Shown here in pieces: positions 13,501 to 21,345 of a DNA stretch of 64,000 bases. The position numbers and the translations under genes were made by a program. The notes under the pieces are model-generated. The model did no database searches. It worked only from the letters and a program-made list of their open reading frames with translations, and was not told where the DNA came from. The first letter of the stretch is position 1, and each line of letters opens with the position of its first letter. The DNA is from Argopecten irradians (taxonomy: Eukaryota > Mollusca > Bivalvia > Pectinida > Pectinidae), in contig NC_091143.1 in the NCBI RefSeq assembly GCF_041381155.1, positions 27,963,331-28,027,330 on the forward strand, in the 5' to 3' direction.

Positions 13501-15333
13501 AATGGATAAAACAATTCACCATGGCCTATATACGGTGTAAAGATTATTTAATGGATAAAACAATTCGCCATGGCCAATATACGATGTAAAGATTATTTTA
13601 CGAACTGTTACATTATTGGATAAAAAATTCATCATTGCCAACTTCGCTGCATTTCACTTAAAGGCGAATTACGAATGTAGTAATTATCCGTTTTGAATAA
13701 CATGTAAGTAAATCCCTTTTTGTAGTGGATAATGTAAAACATATTGTTGATGTTTTACTTGTTTTGTCCATAAAATGTTCGAGCTAATGGATGCATTGCT
13801 AATGTCTCCAATAATAAAACTCTCATCTCTATATGTATCAAATCATTTTGACATCAATATCTTTGTTTTTCTTTAGAAAATTGACACTTTAATGGGCCTG
13901 GTTTATAGAACGACCAGTAGGACGTTCGACCTGTGATATTCACCTGGATAACATAAAAACGTATATTTTGTGTCTCGGCTGTAGTCTGAATGGTCACAAC
14001 TTTACTTATCGAATGTCTGTTTCAAACGCTGAATTACGAAATGTGTAAAAAGAATCGATGTATACATAGTGTCATAACAGCACTGCATCTACTGACGCAT
14101 TTCCAGATTAGTGAGAGACTTAACATTTCACTTTGCCGTGTATCTCTTGGCTTTTGACTTCATTGTGACGGTCATTGAAATGTTCCGTCTATTTAGGCTC
14201 AACTAACGGAGACATGTCGAAATCGCAGTGTTACTTGTTGAGGCATTAATCCTGATTTGGTCTGTTAAAACAAAGCTAAGTTCTTCTTAGTACTTTCATT
14301 AAATTATTGTCTAGATCAAATTCCAGTTTAGACTACGTATTTCTTATTATATTGGTGTTTATTTTAACTAATATGATTGACTACGCGTTACATAGTCAGG
14401 AAAACGCAACAATACTATAAACGTTATTGTTAACGATTTTTTTTAATTTCGCGATTAAGGTCAATTCGCGAAAGTTTCTTTCCGCGAATTAATGTTAGGC
14501 AACTCTTGCACAATTAAATTCAAAGATATTTCCATTCAAAATAAAATCTTAGATTCTTAATCTCCGCTAAATTGTTTTGAAACGTAAATCGTGAAATTTA
14601 GTAGCCACGAAAGAAAGTTGGTATCGGTGCGGTCACATTATACTCTCGCTTGTGATTAACTCAGTTGTTCCGAGAACATCGTCAACAACTAATTTAATTT
14701 ATCAAAAAGCTTATATGTAGACATATTGTGACAGTCTTCAACACATTTTATAATTAACTTTGACTATTTCTGAAAATGAAGTTATACATGCACATTTTTG
14801 TGACTATTTATCTTTGTGCAAGAACATCCATAAAGAATTCTTAAAGCTCGCCTCTCGACGAGAGGGGGCTTATGCAACCATCCTGGTGTCTGCTTTGGGA
14901 ATCTTCAGGTTAAAATTTTGTTCAAGTGTTATTTTTAACAACTGACATGGATTTCTGCAGTTGTGATCAGTATTGACAATCTTGGTTTTGCGAATTTCAA
15001 GTGGCCAAAAAGGGCCAAAATTACCACGTTTCTGTCTCCGTGCATGGCCATTGGCGAGCTTTGTTGTTTTCAAATTGCTCTTGATGCTCGGATTATATAT
15101 TGTTTCCTTTATTTCATACTTTGTTTACGTTGTTGCAGACCGATGATAAAGGCATGTTTGACACCACTCTGGCTGAGGAATACGGTATAGCAGCTCAGAC
15201 GTTCGGACTTGATCGAAAGTCTGTGTGGCAGCTATCTCTCTCCAGTATCGACGCCATTTTTGCAGATGACGATGTCAAACAGACGCTTAGAAATAAATGG
15301 CACGAACTGAAACCAAGTCTCAACATTACTTGA
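1543..15333 (+). CDS. ADAL: Adenosine deaminase-like protein (N6-methyl-AMP deaminase type), 8 coding exons
   Basis: Whole gene span. Exons: 1543-1581, 2844-2971, 3286-3346, 3816-4106, 6278-6358, 8186-8330, 8498-8598, 15139-15333. They total 1041 nt and predict 346 residues, close to the roughly 355 of human ADAL. All introns are GT-AG and the phases fit throughout. Known role of the family: zinc-dependent cytosolic deaminase of N6-substituted AMP, giving IMP plus an amine, which clears modified nucleotides from RNA turnover. Visible active-site features are the metal pair H16-A-H18, the LRSTPR block (95-100), LDFSGDP (166-172), metal H197 and proton-donor E200 in SLHLAE, H223 in GHGT, and D284-D285 in TDDKG. 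No signal peptide or membrane segment is seen. The start is the first ATG after a 3' splice site. The gene looks functional. Its introns carry most of the local repeats; the last is about 6.5 kb. Confidence 0.95.
1625..2032. mobile_element. TTAA-flanked MITE, copy 1 (ADAL intron 1)
   Basis: A 408-bp unit bounded by TTAA on both sides, with near-perfect inverted ends AGGCCCACTACCTTTCCG / CGGAAAGGTAGTGGGCCT. It has no coding capacity. TTAA duplication is typical of piggyBac-type insertion, but the ends do not show the usual CCC start, so the superfamily is left open. A second, more decayed copy lies at 54179-54577. The two share the interior as well, for example the block around ATAACGCGGGTCGTCT. 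Confidence 0.8.
2033..2843. other. Remainder of ADAL intron 1
   Basis: AT-rich intron sequence with homopolymer runs. No repeat copy, exon or RNA gene was recognised. It ends in the exon 2 acceptor AAATACAG. Confidence 0.5.
2844..2971 (+). CDS. ADAL: ADAL exon 2 (zinc-binding HAH)
   Basis: Codes for residues 14-55 plus two bases of residue 56. It opens ELHAHINGS, which holds the HxH metal ligands (H16, H18) and the asparagine-glycine of the substrate pocket. A lysine- and glutamate-rich stretch follows, in the place where family members vary. The donor is GA/GTAAGT. Confidence 0.95.
3286..3346 (+). CDS. ADAL: ADAL exon 3
   Basis: Completes residue 56 (Asp) and codes for residues 57-76, ending in CAEDIYM. 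This matches the helix that reads PEDILM in human ADAL. Acceptor TTTTTTCAG, donor ATG/GTAAGT, ends in phase 0. Confidence 0.92.
3556..3682. mobile_element. Short pogo/Tc1-like MITE remnant (ADAL intron 3)
   Basis: The sequence from 3560 starts CAGCCAAACCTGCCTATAAA, close to a CAGTGAAACCTG-type terminus; a related start lies at 6059 in intron 4. A partial inverted match (GTCTTTAT, then a purine-rich end) lies about 100 bp on. Both copies sit in A/T-rich flanks. There is no coding sequence. The family assignment rests on end similarity only. Confidence 0.4.
3816..4106 (+). CDS. ADAL: ADAL exon 4 (LRSTPR to LDFSGDP core)
   Basis: The longest exon, 97 codons (residues 77-173). It carries the YIELRSTPRE block, a DRR turn (IDRRLGVD) and the LDFSGDP motif whose glycine contacts the nucleoside in the ADA fold. 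All three are in the order found in animal and plant ADAL proteins. Acceptor TTTTTTTTCAG, donor AAG/GTAATG, phase 0 at both ends. Confidence 0.96.
4147..4335 (+). repeat. Dispersed repeat, copy 1 (related to 28231-28407)
   Basis: The segment starting ATTCAATTTTGCTTGTTACG, and running through ATGACGGCGTAATGAT to TTGAAGAGATTATCTT, recurs in reverse complement at 28231-28407. It leads directly into the strong hairpin at 4350-4500. No coding sequence is seen. Confidence 0.65.
4350..4500. repeat. 150-bp near-perfect palindrome (ADAL intron 4)
   Basis: The two arms (about 4350-4420 and 4430-4500) are almost exact reverse complements. They share the blocks ATGTTATGGAGATATAACAC and AAAAATCT. The centre is CCGCTTCGCGG. 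RNA from either strand would form a long hairpin. It forms one end of the dispersed repeat that begins at 4147, so it is probably the terminal or core foldback of a transposon rather than a host RNA gene. Confidence 0.85.
4852..5230. mobile_element. MITE with TTAAAGATGCTCCACCGC-type ends (ADAL intron 4)
   Basis: The left end TTTAAAGATGTTCCACTGCC and the right end GTCAGCGGTGGAGCATCTT are inverted repeats about 380 bp apart. The interior is AT-rich and non-coding. Single ends of the same family occur at 19099-19124 and 30017-30036. Confidence 0.7.
5231..6057. other. ADAL intron 4, middle part
   Basis: AT-rich. The only item of note is a short tRNA-like patch at about 5350-5385 (GGTAGCCCAGTCGGTACAGC), which may be the decayed head of a tRNA-derived SINE. 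No exon was seen. Confidence 0.35.
6058..6200. mobile_element. Pogo/Tc1-like MITE remnant, second copy (ADAL intron 4)
   Basis: Starts ACAGTGAAACCTGGCTTAAA and contains two AAGACCAC blocks, like the remnant at 3556. The right end is not clear. It lies about 80 bp before exon 5. Confidence 0.4.
6278..6358 (+). CDS. ADAL: ADAL exon 5 (catalytic HLAE)
   Basis: Codes for residues 174-200, ending KLSLHLAE. H197 is the third metal ligand and E200 the general acid/base of the ADA family. Acceptor TTGACAG, donor GAG/GTATAA (weaker than the other donors), phase 0 at both ends. Confidence 0.94.
6599..7916 (-). mobile_element. Tandem-core element with AACAAGAG head (ADAL intron 5)
   Basis: Read on the - strand it begins near 7916 with AAACAAGAGTCCATGGGCC, and ends at 6599 in a palindrome reading TAGGTCACTTTGTCTCAGATGACCTAA when split at its centre. 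Between them are three to four units of about 300-350 bp, each with a GACCCCAGGGT and a CCTCCCCA block. Copies with the same core lie at 24863-25660 and 27595-28110. No protein is encoded. It fits non-autonomous elements with internal tandem cores, such as the pearl/Helentron-associated elements known from bivalves; that link is inference. Confidence 0.7.
8186..8330 (+). CDS. ADAL: ADAL exon 6 (GHGT)
   Basis: Codes for residues 201-248 plus one base. It holds RIGHGT with catalytic H223 and the VVQHNIPL strand. The sequence reads RIGRIGHGT, a small local duplication compared with DRIGHGT in human. The acceptor is an unusual CTCAAG (AAG rather than CAG or TAG), chosen because it alone keeps the frame from exon 5. 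The donor is GTCAGT. Confidence 0.93.
8498..8598 (+). CDS. ADAL: ADAL exon 7
   Basis: Completes Glu249 and codes for residues 250-282: the LCLTSNVKGQTVP block, then the FWYNRKHPC stretch. Both match the family closely. The acceptor is TTTTTTGCAG. The donor lies within GGGGTAAGT, and cutting before the second-last G leaves Gly282 whole. Confidence 0.94.
8676..9216 (+). repeat. Minisatellite of about 18 bp, unit GTTGTACATTGTATTAGT
   Basis: About 540 bp of imperfect repeats built on GTTGTACATTGTATTAGT, with shortened and variant units. The unit lacks stop codons in some frames on both strands, so long low-complexity ORFs (Tyr/Asn/Thr-rich or Val/Leu-rich) appear here. They are artefacts of the repeat. 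It lies in ADAL intron 7. Confidence 0.9.
9217..10110 (-). mobile_element. Tandem-core element, GCTCAC-tailed type (ADAL intron 7)
   Basis: The left edge reads TTAGCTCACTTGGTCAGAAG. This is the reverse complement of the tail of the family seen whole at 42158-42955, so the element lies on the - strand. The core is about five units near 150 bp, each with ACGACTTCTTCTCTGA, an AAGCATGGGATAGCACTCAT-like block and GGGGCTGA. A run of 17 G lies at about 9866-9882. The AACAAGAG head was not found at the right edge. The open frame across the units is a by-product of the repeat. Confidence 0.6.
10511..10590 (-). repeat. Decayed tRNA-like SINE head
   Basis: The stretch GGAGAGAAGGAAATGTAACG, followed by GGTTCAAACTAGGAACCTCC and ACACTAGCGGG, is a worn match to the tRNA-like units at 56089-56175 and 56436-56540. 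Its B-box equivalent is damaged. Confidence 0.5.
10591..13410. other. ADAL intron 7, central part
   Basis: Mostly unremarkable AT-rich sequence. Between 10930 and 10990 a short phrase (GAATATGGATTTTTATCTTT) occurs twice in tandem. No exon, RNA gene or complete element was recognised. Confidence 0.4.
13412..13645. repeat. Minisatellite, four units of about 55-80 bp
   Basis: The unit is ACGATGTAAAGATTATTT, then TGGATAAAACAATTC, then ACCATGGCCTATAT. It recurs four times (starts near 13413, 13482, 13532 and 13581). The first and fourth units carry an extra GAACTRTTA insert. Probably a local duplication array. Confidence 0.8.
13646..15138. other. ADAL intron 7, 3' part
   Basis: Holds one copy of a dispersed CGCG-containing repeat at about 14437-14620 (TTTCGCGATTAAGG, then TTTCCGCGAATTAA, then GTAGCCACGAAAG). 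Similar pieces occur near 15990, 52800 and 57645. Nothing else was recognised. The intron ends in GTTGTTGCAG. Confidence 0.45.
15139..15333 (+). CDS. ADAL: ADAL exon 8 (C-terminal, zinc ligand Asp)
   Basis: Codes for residues 283-346 and the TGA stop. It opens TDDKGMF, where D284 is the last metal ligand and D285 binds the substrate base. It continues with the C-terminal helices (SVWQLSLSSIDAIF, LRNKWHELKP). The length and end match vertebrate ADAL. It is separated from exon 7 by the gene's largest intron. Confidence 0.95.
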   Translation, partial: TDDKGMFDTTLAEEYGIAAQTFGLDRKSVWQLSLSSIDAIFADDDVKQTLRNKWHELKPSLNIT

Positions 15334-15461
15334 CGCTTACGTACGGAATCCATTGTTTCTCCATAGTGTTCTGTAGATGACGAGTTGTATTTAAATGCAG
15401 CATCCCGGTGACTCTATAATGCTGTGTTATCCAGGTACATAGGAGACACCTAATGTTTCCG

Positions 15462-15774
15462 AATAAAATCCAGAGATAGATCTGATATACCGCTATGATA
15501 TATAAAAGACATCTTACCCTAACAGCATTCCGAAAATTATTGCATTTAGGTACAACGACAGATTGAAAAGGATTTATCACAGTTCTACTCTTTGAAATGT
15601 CTGTCATGAAACTAAACAAATATTTTGACCTGCCTCCTCACTATCTTCATGCGATGTCTTATGTATAAATGTATATCTTCTCTGACCAAAGCGTACGAAG
15701 ATTCATCGTACGAGGTGTAACCGACAATCAATCACGTTGTTATAATGTGTATTTTAGTACGAAATCCAAATAAA
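15462..15774 (+). terminator. ADAL: Polyadenylation signals of ADAL
   Basis: AATAAA occurs at 15462-15467, 129 bases after the stop, and again at 15769-15774 (CCAAATAAATG). Either could end the transcript; no transcript data are available to choose. Confidence 0.5.
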
Positions 15775-17777
15775 TGTTTCTTGCTATTAAATTACATGTT
15801 TGTATTTTTTTTTATTTTCCTATCTTAAGAGTTATTATATGTTTACAATCCAGACTTCCTGAAAATATTCTCTGTGACGTTTTCCCTATGTATCAAACAT
15901 TCCTATCTTTGAGTCTTTTGAGAATTCGCTCATGTGTTAAAAAACACCAACGTATGCAATAGCGATAGTCTCTACTCTAGGTAGGATTACTGTAAACCAT
16001 TTTTTTCGCGTGCTATTGAATTTCGCGTTTTGTCGTGGTAATGTAGTATTTGCGAAAACGAATAGCCACGAAAACTCTTTAATTTCAATGCAAACAAAGA
16101 TTTATTATGTAAAAAGCGAAATCCAATCAATAAGTTGGTTGACAGTACATTTGTACATGTAACTATTAAGTCGACGACTGGTTCGCCCGTTCTCATTACA
16201 AAGTAACTAGTGGGCGTACTGTTCGATGCCTTCCCCAGTATACTTCACTGAAGTATCGAAATAATATTCCGGCTTTATTACAAAATTACAAAACAAAAAC
16301 ATATTAATGCGCGGCAGCGTCTGATTCATATTATACGGCTCTCAAATCACGTATTGATAAAACTACTCAGGAATATCAAAGCTAACTACATCACTCATCT
16401 TATCTCTGGCTGTTTGTCTATATCTACAATCAAACAAGATTATAATCATATAATCCTAACAGAACGTCTCAGTTTGTGAGGTGATTATTTTTTATAATTG
16501 TTTTATTTTTCAAAAGTCTTTTTTTTACATATATATTAATATTGTACAGATTTAGAACTACATACAAAAATAACATGCAAAGTGAACACAGATACACACA
16601 CTCAGCCTGCACATTCATATATCTTATTATAACAGATTAACGGTAGGAAACGATACAAATAAAAACAAAAAGAAAATTTGAACACCAGAGACAGATAAGC
16701 AAAACAATGAGTCAGAAATAAGCAAAACTAAAGTATACAACATGTATTGACACCATCACAATGAGATGAACAGGAAGAGTAAACAAAACAGAAAACATGG
16801 ACGAACAAACAGACAGACATTAAAACTTGTAGACAAACAGAATTGACAGACTTACATTGTACGTGTAGTATCAGAATGACAACTGATAACATGGATGGAC
16901 ATAATGACAAAACATGGACTGACAAAAGAAAGTGGGGAGACTACATACTGTGATATATAAACACCTCATTTCACATCGATTAGCCATAGCGAAGCTATCC
17001 AATTTTAAGAAAAAAAAGATCTCACACGTAATGGGAAAACATACATTAATAAATAACATGTGATCAGGGACCTCCCAAAATATTTGGTGCTTTGCCAAGA
17101 TATGGACGGACATATAAAAAACCTTGTATGATATAATAATATGGATATGAGGGCCATATAAAAAAAATGCATAAAAAAAACCTTAAATGTCATATTCCTA
17201 ACAATGGCAACCATATTTTCCAATCATTTTCAAATTTCATTTGAAAGGAATCGCTTTTATTAAAAAATTTTATATTTCTGGATACTGTAGTGATCTTTTA
17301 TAACATTTACAAGTGCCTTGATGTTAAGTGAGGTGATTTTAGCCTCATAGGAAATGTATAAGCGTTGTCACACGCTTTATTTGCTAGAGCACGTACCCTT
17401 TTAGGTGGGAGGGAGGGGGTGAATCTTTGTCTTACCACTTGACGTTTTGAACTAGTCATATCTTTGAACGGCATTTATATGTTAATATTTTCTTTATCTT
17501 TGTTTGTCAATAAACACCAACGTTTTAGCGATGTAGTTTGATCTTTTTAGCTCTTCAGAGGTAATATAGATTTGTTTTAGGTTTCTTCGTCGTCTTAATT
17601 AGTTGGAATTTGAAAGGTAAATGTTCCGTTAACCTCCCTATAAACATGAACGACATTACACAGTTTTCGGAACAATTTAAGGTGAAAAGTTATAAATGAA
17701 AGATCGATAAAGGGGTGATAGACTGCAAAGTATTTTCAGGTCATTAAGGTGATGATGCATGTATCAAATGTAGAATA
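15775..17777. other. Intergenic stretch after ADAL
   Basis: AT-rich. Part of the dispersed CGCG-containing repeat lies at about 15990-16110. A simple-sequence-like patch rich in GACAAACAGACAG-type words runs through 16730-16920. No coding exon was recognised on either strand. Confidence 0.4.
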
Positions 17778-17915
17778 TCACCAACGACACCGGACAACAT
17801 ACACCACTCGGTCACAGCATACTGAAAATGGACAAACCAGTCGTTCCACTCTTTGTACATGTATGGTTGAGTTATGAGCAGGAGCGGAAAGACAATGATG
17901 AGTCTAAGCCAGCGG
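17778..17915 (-). mobile_element. SINE fragment (GGACGTTAA-tailed family)
   Basis: On the - strand it matches the mid-part of the SINE copies at 34.8-39.4 kb: GCTCCTGCT, then GGAACGACTGG, then TGTGACCGAGTGG. The true tail is missing. A pyrimidine-rich tract ending CTCTAG at 17928 makes this look like an exon, but the match to the SINE explains it. Confidence 0.6.
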
Positions 17916-19098
17916 ACAAACTCTAGAGCAAAAGGAAGAAAAAAGAAAAAATAATATCCTATATTTAGTCGCTTTCAATAACTAACAAGTTCAATATTGT
18001 TTCCATCTGTTTTGGTTTATTTTGGAATATTCACTAGACAACATATTTATATACATATACGTTAACAAGGTAGGTGCTATTATCTCTTCAATCTCTAGTG
18101 AATTTGGGCTATAGCAGTTATCATACTGTACATACAATGTACACGTGTGCTGTCGGCAAATGTCTTTAATAATTTAGTGACATTTCGCCCAAAAATTCTA
18201 TTCACAAAAAAAATGTTGTTTGGGCTTACATTGCTTACATCTGAACGTGTATCTATCCTCAAGATAATTTGCTGTTTTAAATACATGTCGGTTAGCTACT
18301 GTGATAGTATGAAATCGGCAACCATATTTGCTATTGTACGGATCATTGTATTTAGTGCTATTTATAATATAAACTCTTATCTTATCTATTTAAATGACAT
18401 GTGCATAATAAATGAAATGTTATATTGCCTTGTACATGCTATATCAATATATTCAACAGGATTCTTTGTCATGTATTTGCATTACGGCATTGTCTCCAGC
18501 TATTTTTCAATAACAAGACTACATCGGCGAAGCTGTGCAATGCAATCACTAAATCACGTCTGGCCATTATTTACAAGTTATTTGATAGAACACGCAATGA
18601 AATGTGGTAGCCAAATTTCCTTGTTCTAGCTGACACGTCTTATCTGAAAGTAGTTATTCAAATACAAGACTTTTCAGTCTCCAAGCATACATTGTATATA
18701 TAAAATGACAAAGATTTTTTTTTCAATGTCTGGTCACGTTATAGCAATCGGTAAAAATTTACAATGTTTTTATCATTCATGCGTGTTAAAAAGGAGCTAT
18801 CCTGATTCATTTTCTTGGCTTAGACATGAGAAGTTTGTTTTTCTTACTATAGTCTTGATATTTTTTTGTTTTATTTTATCAAATCATTTTTTCGAGCATG
18901 TGATTGTTCAGTGTTCTATCAATAATTGTTGTGGGTGTGCTGCTGGTATTTTGCAGTGTATTTAGGCTACGTGATTTACATTTAAATACAGTAATAGATT
19001 TAACATATCTGTCCTATGTCATATCTTCTGTTCATATTTCGTGGTCAGTGTTGATTTTCCTTGAAGTTTATAAAAAAACGCTAATTTATTACATATTT
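17916..19098. other. Intergenic stretch, no supported gene
   Basis: AT-rich sequence. A 160-codon open frame (18147-18629, +) is present, but it has no recognisable family, no splice structure and AT-driven composition, so it is not called as a gene. Confidence 0.4.
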
Positions 19099-19124
19099 TA
19101 CTTAAAGATGCTCCACCGCTGACA
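19099..19124. repeat. Single MITE end (TTAAAGATGCTCCACCGC family)
   Basis: CTTAAAGATGCTCCACCGCT, then GACA, equals the end of the MITE at 4852-5230. It stops exactly where the tRNA-derived SINE at 19128 begins, suggesting that the SINE landed in or beside the MITE. Confidence 0.6.
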
Positions 19125-19127
19125 AAC

Positions 19128-19345
19128 GGTCGTGGTGGTCGAGTGGTTCATTAATGTCTCGACATATCACCGCAAGCCCTCCATTTCTGGGTTGCGAGTT
19201 CATATACCACATATGTGGCTGTTGCCAGATACTGGACCGCTGGCCTATGGTTTTTCTCTCGGTAATCCGGCTTTCCTCCGCCTACAAACCTGACACGTCC
19301 TTACATCACTCTGACTGTAAATAGGATTATAAAACTAATTATATC
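19128..19345 (+). mobile_element. tRNA-derived SINE (Leu-like head), copy 1
   Basis: The head GGTCGTGGTGGTCGAGTGG resembles a tRNA-Leu 5' half. The B-box position reads GGTTGCGAGTTCATATACC (worn). A central block follows with TTTTTCTCTCGGTAATCCGG, then CTTTCCTCCGCC, then the shared ACGTCCTTACATCACTCTGACTG and a TAGGATTATAAAAC tail. This is the usual layout of bivalve tRNA SINEs with a conserved central domain. A second copy is at 52190-52412. Confidence 0.75.
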
Positions 19346-21145
19346 CACAATCCATGTTACTGGACGAATATATCATTTGTGCAAATCGTCTGCACTTCAT
19401 TCATGTACAACTATCGACACTTAAGACAAAATTATTATAACAATTCGGGATATGTTTTCTGAAACACTCTGTACAAAAGAAATTAATAGCGATTATTTTT
19501 CTTGTCTTCCTGACTTGTTTTATCTTAAAGTATTAATCAAATATATGCCTTTCCTTATTGCATGTTTCATTTTATTTTTTATTTTATTTTTCATGTTATA
19601 TCTGAAATGAAAATTAATTTTTCTATGTCTGCCCATGCTGATACATAGTACACTGTCCCTAAAAATCGTACGTGTTAGGGAATATGGGTTTTCTCATTTA
19701 CTTGGTTCGGGCAAGACTTTATGTTTTCTATATTTTCACCCCTATAGATTTCGTTTTATGTGATCAACGTTTTAGTTACTGTACATGTAGTGTACATATG
19801 ATGTGCGATTACACTTAACACCAAGTCAGTATCAATCTGCTGGTGTCTGTATACTTTATAAATGCGATCACGCATGCCTGAAAGAAAAAGTACATCTGCA
19901 GGAACGACCAGACATTGAGAAAATTAGTTGTCATTTCATATATAAAATTGCGAATAAAAATCACGTATGCTTGGTGACAGAAAAATCCTATACTTAAAAT
20001 AAAAATAACACTTTTTATATAAGCCGAGAGAAAATTTCCATATTTGAAATAACACTTTTAGATAAGCCATGTCAGTGAGGATACGGAATACTGGCAACCA
20101 TATTTCATTGTACGTTTTATCATCAAGTGACATGCAAACAGTTACAAATGTACCTGACGCAAATTTTGTAATATCATCAAATAGAAATCATACTGGTGCA
20201 AATACTTATTGATATACCATATATCAGGCATGGTAACATCGTGTATTGGTAGTTTTACGGATGATATACTTTATCTCAACCAAATATGATTATACACGGT
20301 ATCATATACAATCTACCATGCGCATGCGTGATATAGTCATTTATTTATCAGTTGTTAACCGACATGGTATTATCACAGCAGATCCTTTTGATAGTTTGAC
20401 ATGAACATTGTACCCTCATTCCGCTATAAGTTTAACGTGGATATAAATTATATTGGGTAATTTAGGCGAAATATCGCTATCAAAAGATCAATGAAATGGT
20501 CTGGAATCGAATCTAGGCCTACTGTTTACTGATGAATGTCGCCTTGTTAATCGTAAGGAAAGAAACACCATTGATCGTGTACAAGGATAAAAGGACTTTC
20601 GGACAGTTTTAAATATAAAAAAATACATTTTCAATAGAAAACGTAGATTTCCTTTGACAGAATAAAAGATAGTATTGAAATAATGAAAATTCACCTTCGT
20701 AACACGAAAGACACTTACAATGTAATTGAAAATGACAATGTGTAGTCAAAAAATTTGGAAATAGGTAAAGTACATGTACAATTTATATTTTTCTTGAAAA
20801 CCAACCATATCTTCTAAATTACAATGTAATGATGAATATGCAGTGTATGTAGTCCGAACGATTTGCACAAATAGGCAAATTGCACGGTATTATCATTCCA
20901 GAGATATGTTTTTGGGATGATGAAAAACATTGAATATGTATATGAAAAAAACTGATTTTTTTTCTCCTAAATTATCTCTTCTGTTAAAATTTCATGTTGA
21001 TGTAAATTTCCTTAAAGTCAAAGAAAACACCCTTTGTATTACATAACACATTGATCAATAATCTACTTCAATTGTTGTAATTGAGATGCAGGATGCCATT
21101 ATAAAATGCAGCTGCTCATACCAAGTAATAAAATCAACTTAATAA
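19346..21145. other. Intergenic stretch before tRNA-Arg
   Basis: AT-rich. Near 19990-20065 a short local duplication repeats AATAACACTTTT-AGATAAGCC-like words. No gene or complete repeat was recognised. Confidence 0.4.
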
Positions 21146-21218
21146 GACCGCGTGGCCTAATGGATAAGGCGTCCGACTTCGAATCGGAAGATTGCGAGTT
21201 CGAGTCTCGTCGTGGTCG
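21146..21218 (+). tRNA. tRNA-Arg (anticodon TCG)
   Basis: A 73-base cloverleaf. The acceptor stem pairs GACCGCG (21146-21152) with CGTGGTC (21211-21217), with discriminator G. The D-arm region is TGGCCTAATGGATAAGG. The anticodon stem TCCGA/TCGGA encloses loop CTTCGAA (anticodon TCG, reading CGA). The T-arm is GCGAG-TTCGAGT-CTCGT. The A box (TGGCCTAATGG) and B box (AGTTCGAGTCTC) are intact, so it can be a working gene. Its 3' flank (over 120 bp, through ATCGTATTGACCTTGTGACA) is shared with the truncated copy at 47709-47760, so locus and flank were duplicated together. Confidence 0.95.
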
Positions 21219-21345
21219 ATAGTATTTTTGTAGTTTTTGGGGTTGTTTTTTTCTCGTATTTTCGGGTTCCTTATTAATCGTATTGACCTTGTGACAAGGT
21301 ATATGTAACAGATTTAATGAGATGGTGATTAACAAGAAAAGGTTG

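Noticed and set aside
17780-17930. Exon-like - strand segment after a strong pyrimidine tract and CTCTAG
   Set aside because: The sequence aligns block by block with the middle of the GGACGTTAA-tailed SINE.
18147-18629. 160-codon open frame on + strand
   Set aside because: AT-driven composition rich in Ile/Tyr/Phe/Ser, no family motif, no splice context; consistent with chance in AT-rich DNA.
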